A stretch of 64,000 nucleotides of DNA from an uncultured Elusimicrobiales bacterium (GTDB lineage Bacteria; Elusimicrobiota; Elusimicrobia; Elusimicrobiales; Elusimicrobiaceae): NCBI GenBank assembly GCA_944327085.1, contig CALVGG010000003.1, forward strand, positions 62,001-126,000. The letters are read 5' to 3'. A program made the translations under genes and the position numbers. This document shows, piece after piece, positions 61,235-64,000 of this stretch. Below the pieces are notes generated by a model. That model made no database searches. It was not told the DNA's origin and worked only from the letters and a program-made list of their open reading frames with translations. Each line of letters begins with the position of its first letter. Positions within the stretch are counted from its first letter, which is position 1.

Positions 61235-62550
61235 TTTTTATCCTCTTGTAATAAATTTTTATGCGTAAAAGCCTGCGCGTTAGGGCCTACAAAATCACCC
61301 ACAATCTGCCCCTTTCCGCGCAAGCGGTATTTATAAATGGTTAAGCCTTCCAGCCCCACCGGGCCGCGGGCGTGGGTTTTGGCGGTGCTGATGCCCACCT
61401 CCGCCCCGAAGCCGTAGCGGTATCCGTCGGCAAAGCGGGTGGAGGCATTGTGGTAAACACCGGCCGAATCCACCGCGGACAAGAAATAATCGGCCTCTTT
61501 TTCATCTTGCGTTAAAATAGCGTCCGTATGGTGGGAACCGTAACGGTTGATGTGGGCGGCCGCTTCCTGCACGCCGCTCACCGTAAGTAAAGAAAGTTCC
61601 GGCGCGCCGTATTCCGTATGCCAGTTGATTTCTTTGGCGTACTCACAACCGGTAAAACGCTGTTTTTGCGCTTCCAGCGCGTGGCACTTTACGCCCGCTT
61701 TTGCCAAAGCCTGCAATAAAGCGTTTACGTTTTCCTGCGGCCAGGCCGCGTCCACCAGTAAGGTTTCCACCGCGTTGCAGGCGGCGGGGTACTGGGTTTT
61801 GGCGTCCACACATACTTTTACGGCCAAGTCCGCCGGGGCGGAAGGGGCAATATAAATATGGCATACGCCGTCCGCATGGCCCAAAACGGGGATGGAAGTA
61901 TTTTCTTTTACATACTGCACAAGCGCGTTGGAGCCGCGCGGAATGACCAAATCAATATACGCGTCTTGCTTAAGCAGTTCGGCCGCGTCCTGCCGGGAAT
62001 GCACCAAACTAAGCGCCCCCTGCGGCCAACCGCCGGGCAGAGAATTTAACGCACCCGTTAATACTTTTAAAAAAGCTTCGTTGGTGTGCAGGGCTTCTTT
62101 GCCGCCTTTTAAAATAACCGCATTGCCGGATTTAACCGCCAAAGCCGCTATTTGAGGAAGCACATCCGGCCGGGCTTCAAAAATAACAAGTAACACCCCC
62201 AGCGGGCAGCTTACTTTTTGCAAAGTAAGGCCGGGAGCCATTTCCGTATAGGCCAGGGTGCGGCCAACCGGGTCCGGCAGGTGTATTAAGTCTTCCATCC
62301 CGGCGGCTACGGCGTTTAATTTGTTTTCGTCCAGCTTTAAGCGGGCAAAAAGGGCGGGCTTCATTTTGCCTTCTTTTACGGCCTGTTCGGCCGCTTGCAA
62401 ATCCAACTTATTGGCGGAAAACAAGTCCTTTGCGGCGGCGCGCACGGCTTGCGCCATGGCGCTAAGCGCCGCGTTTTTTTGCTGCGTGGTGGCTAAAGCC
62501 AACACACGGGAAGCCTGTTTGGCCTGCAATGCCAGTTCTTGCGCGTTCAT
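61231..62550 (-). CDS. proA: Glutamate-5-semialdehyde dehydrogenase (gamma-glutamyl phosphate reductase)
   Basis: 439 residues from the ATG at 62550, which follows GAGG; a TTG seven codons upstream is less likely. PLGVLLVIFEARPDVLPQIAALAVKSGNAVILKGGKEA is the central ProA signature, and VDAKTQYPAACNAVETLLVD carries the catalytic Cys. FADGYRYGFGAEVGISTAKTHARGPVGLEGL is diagnostic. It reduces glutamyl phosphate to glutamate semialdehyde. 7 nt downstream of proB. Confidence 0.96.
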   Translation of the reverse strand: MNAQELALQAKQASRVLALATTQQKNAALSAMAQAVRAAAKDLFSANKLDLQAAEQAVKEGKMKPALFARLKLDENKLNAVAAGMEDLIHLPDPVGRTLAYTEMAPGLTLQKVSCPLGVLLVIFEARPDVLPQIAALAVKSGNAVILKGGKEALHTNEAFLKVLTGALNSLPGGWPQGALSLVHSRQDAAELLKQDAYIDLVIPRGSNALVQYVKENTSIPVLGHADGVCHIYIAPSAPADLAVKVCVDAKTQYPAACNAVETLLVDAAWPQENVNALLQALAKAGVKCHALEAQKQRFTGCEYAKEINWHTEYGAPELSLLTVSGVQEAAAHINRYGSHHTDAILTQDEKEADYFLSAVDSAGVYHNASTRFADGYRYGFGAEVGISTAKTHARGPVGLEGLTIYKYRLRGKGQIVGDFVGPNAQAFTHKNLLQEDKK

Positions 62551-62557
62551 AAAAACC

Positions 62558-63700
62558 TCACAAAATAACAATATTATCGCGGTGGATTACTTCGTCGTAA
62601 TTTTTGCCGCCTAGTTTTTTGGCGATGTCCTCGCTCTGGCAGCCTAAAATTTTGGCGCAGTCCGCGCTGGAATAATTGACCATGCCTTTGGCAAACTCGG
62701 CGCCGTTTTCGTCAAATACGCTGATTACGTCTCCCACGTCAAACTCGCCCGCTACGCCCGTTATGCCGGCCGCCAGCAAGCTGGCGCCTTTTTGGCAAAG
62801 CGCCTTAAACGCACCCGCGTTAACCACTACGCCGCCCGTCATATTGGTGGAGTAGGCAATCCACACTTTTTTGCCGGGCAAGTCCGCCACCGGCCTAAAT
62901 AAAGTGCCCACAAACTCGTCCGAAAACACTCGCCCCAGCGCCCCCGGCGCTTTGCCGTTGGCAATCACCATGGCGCAGCCGGAGTGGGTAACCACTTTGG
63001 CGGCTTCCAGCTTGGTTTTCATACCGCCGCGCCCCCGTTTGGAAGCGCCGCCGGCGGCGTTTTCAATTTCCGGCGTGATGGCTTTTACTTCCGTAATCAG
63101 TTTGGCGTCTTTATTTTTGCGCGGGTCGCTGTCATACAAGCCGTTAATGTCTGAAAGGATGACCAGTAAATCCGCATCCAGCCCGCCGGCTACAAGGGCG
63201 GAGAGTTTGTCGTTATCGCCAAAGCAAACTTTTACACCTTTGTCTTTATAGGCGCGAAGCTCGTTGGTGGATACGGTATCGTTTTGATTGATTATCGGCA
63301 CAACGCCTAATTCCAACAGGCGCGAAAGCGTATCGCGCAGGCTTAAGTAGCGGGGACGGATGGAGAAATCGTCCTCCGTCAAAAGCACTTGGGCCGTGGT
63401 AAGGCCCAGGGCGGCAAAGCCGTCTTCATAAAATTTCATAAGCCCGCACTGCCCCACCGCCGCGCAGGCCTGTTTAATGGAAACCAGGTCGGGCATTTCG
63501 GTTAAATGCAGGCGCTGTGCGCCTAACCCCACCGCGCCGGAAGTAACCACAATAATTTCTTTGCCTTTGGCTTTTAGGCGGGCCATGTCTTCCATAAACG
63601 AATAAATGCGCGAAAGGGCCAGCCCCCCCTCGGGCGATGTTAACACATTGGTACCAAATTTAAAAACTATACGCTTTGCGTTTTTTATCAGTTCGTGCAT
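62558..63700 (-). CDS. proB: Glutamate 5-kinase with PUA domain
   Basis: 380 residues, the full bacterial form. RIVFKFGTNVLTSPEGG opens the amino-acid kinase domain; EIIVVTSGAVGLGAQRL and VVPIINQNDTVSTNELR are the substrate and ATP blocks, and FGDNDKLSALVAGGLDADLLVILSDINGLYD the catalytic segment. The C-terminal ~110 residues (GGVVVNAGAFKALCQKGASLLAAGI onward) are the PUA domain. First and feedback-controlled step of proline synthesis. AGAGGA precedes the ATG. Confidence 0.96.
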   Translation of the reverse strand: MHELIKNAKRIVFKFGTNVLTSPEGGLALSRIYSFMEDMARLKAKGKEIIVVTSGAVGLGAQRLHLTEMPDLVSIKQACAAVGQCGLMKFYEDGFAALGLTTAQVLLTEDDFSIRPRYLSLRDTLSRLLELGVVPIINQNDTVSTNELRAYKDKGVKVCFGDNDKLSALVAGGLDADLLVILSDINGLYDSDPRKNKDAKLITEVKAITPEIENAAGGASKRGRGGMKTKLEAAKVVTHSGCAMVIANGKAPGALGRVFSDEFVGTLFRPVADLPGKKVWIAYSTNMTGGVVVNAGAFKALCQKGASLLAAGITGVAGEFDVGDVISVFDENGAEFAKGMVNYSSADCAKILGCQSEDIAKKLGGKNYDEVIHRDNIVIL

Positions 63701-63726
63701 AAATAAAATATCCTCTTTAAATAAAA

Positions 63727-63755
63727 AGCCCGCTTTTTAAAAGCAGGCTTTGGAA
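63727..63755 (-). terminator. Terminator after the right-edge nuclease gene
   Basis: AGCCcGCTTTT and AAAGCaGGCT pair with one C-A mismatch each side; the T-run lies on the minus strand, ending the gene at 63764 before proB. Confidence 0.7.
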
Positions 63756-63763
63756 AAAATAAA

Positions 63764-64000
63764 TTATTCTTGGGTTTGTTTTGCCAAAGCCGAATGTTCG
63801 CAGCGGGTGTTAAACGGGCACTGCGGGCAATGTGCGGGGTTTGGCTCAAAATCGTTCACTTCTATCTTTTTGCCGATATCTATAAACGTATTTAATATTT
63901 TCTCTTCGTCAAACGCGTCAAAAGGAACGCTTTCTTTTTTGTCATACGCTACAAAATATAAGGTGGCGCGGCCGTTTTTAAGCCCCCAGGCGCGGCGGGC
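63764..64000 (-). CDS. PD-(D/E)XK-type nuclease C-terminus with Fe-S cysteines (cut by window edge)
   Basis: 78 residues are visible, ending at a TAA at 63764-63766; the frame is open to base 64000. The segment reads ARRAWGLKNGRATLYFVAYD, then a helix-like acidic stretch, then HCPQCPFNTRCEH, the C-terminal CxxCxxxxxC cysteine group of RecB-family/Cas4-like nucleases that bind a 4Fe-4S cluster with an N-terminal cysteine outside the window. Likely a PD-(D/E)XK exonuclease-type protein. No CRISPR repeats are in the window, so calling it Cas4 is not warranted. Confidence 0.7.
   Translation of the reverse strand, partial: ARRAWGLKNGRATLYFVAYDKKESVPFDAFDEEKILNTFIDIGKKIEVNDFEPNPAHCPQCPFNTRCEHSALAKQTQE

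Noticed and set aside
63764-64000. Calling the right-edge nuclease Cas4
   Set aside because: Only the cysteine-rich C-terminus is visible and there are no CRISPR repeats or cas genes in the window; many RecB-family nucleases share this tail.
1-64000. CRISPR arrays and insertion sequences
   Set aside because: No regularly spaced 25-40 nt repeats with unique spacers and no transposase or paired terminal repeats were seen.

Overview
The window joins an AT-richer mobile island (about 1-14,400) to an ordinary-looking bacterial chromosome of clearly higher GC (about 14,550-64,000). The chromosomal part has a Gram-negative-type envelope (amidase, bactofilin, M23 peptidase, an EptA-type phosphoethanolamine transferase), a type IV pilin-like gene with a prepilin peptidase, several secreted M20 peptidases and a glycerol dehydrogenase. 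That set fits a gut-type Elusimicrobiota bacterium. This assignment is inference, because the window holds no rRNA or marker alignment.

Island, 1-14,400. At the left edge a large serine recombinase (cut by the window) and a DUF2924 gene point left. Facing right, behind a perfect-consensus promoter crossed by three 14-nt-spaced repeats, is an apparent 12-gene operon: nicotinamidase, PRPP-synthetase-like protein, NAMPT-family nicotinamide transferase, NAD synthetase, an NrtR-type Nudix regulator, four radical-SAM proteins (the first with a DHH-like N-terminal region and a frameshift), an unknown 185-aa protein, a second NadE-like enzyme, and a fusion of a J-like segment, an NMN-adenylyltransferase-like domain, a phosphoribosyltransferase and a Cys/His tail. 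The pyridine-nucleotide salvage genes resemble phage NAD-replenishing sets. Their union with a radical-SAM cassette and a second amidating and adenylylating branch is the main candidate for an undescribed system. The right flank (13,324-14,500) is decayed: broken genes and repeats.

Chromosome. 14.6-22.3 kb is a minus-strand redox block (flavodoxins, DUF4405 membrane protein, DXS, cupin, carboxymuconolactone-decarboxylase-like lipoprotein, FMN reductase, MerR regulator, Bcr/CflA efflux). Two MerR-type promoters (19-bp spacer with dyad) lie in front of merR and of the lipoprotein gene. 22.4-35.3 kb holds a nonsense-interrupted eptA, gldA, valS, pepT, a large DUF2339 protein, an acetyltransferase, a structured intergenic RNA candidate, a frameshifted pyruvyltransferase and tRNA-Leu(CAA). 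35.4-49.8 kb holds envelope and peptidase genes, pilin and prepilin peptidase, a CofE-like protein, RdgB, a kinase, a PpiD-like anchor, bactofilin and M23. 49.9-64 kb holds an SPL-like radical SAM protein, aldo/keto reductase, YbaB, AddA/AddB-like helicase-nucleases, SixA, UppP, proBAC and a cut PD-(D/E)XK nuclease.

Several chromosomal genes have a -10 hexamer only 6-8 nt before the start codon and no Shine-Dalgarno, which suggests leaderless transcripts. Three genes (radical SAM 1, eptA, pyruvyltransferase) are each broken by one lesion.
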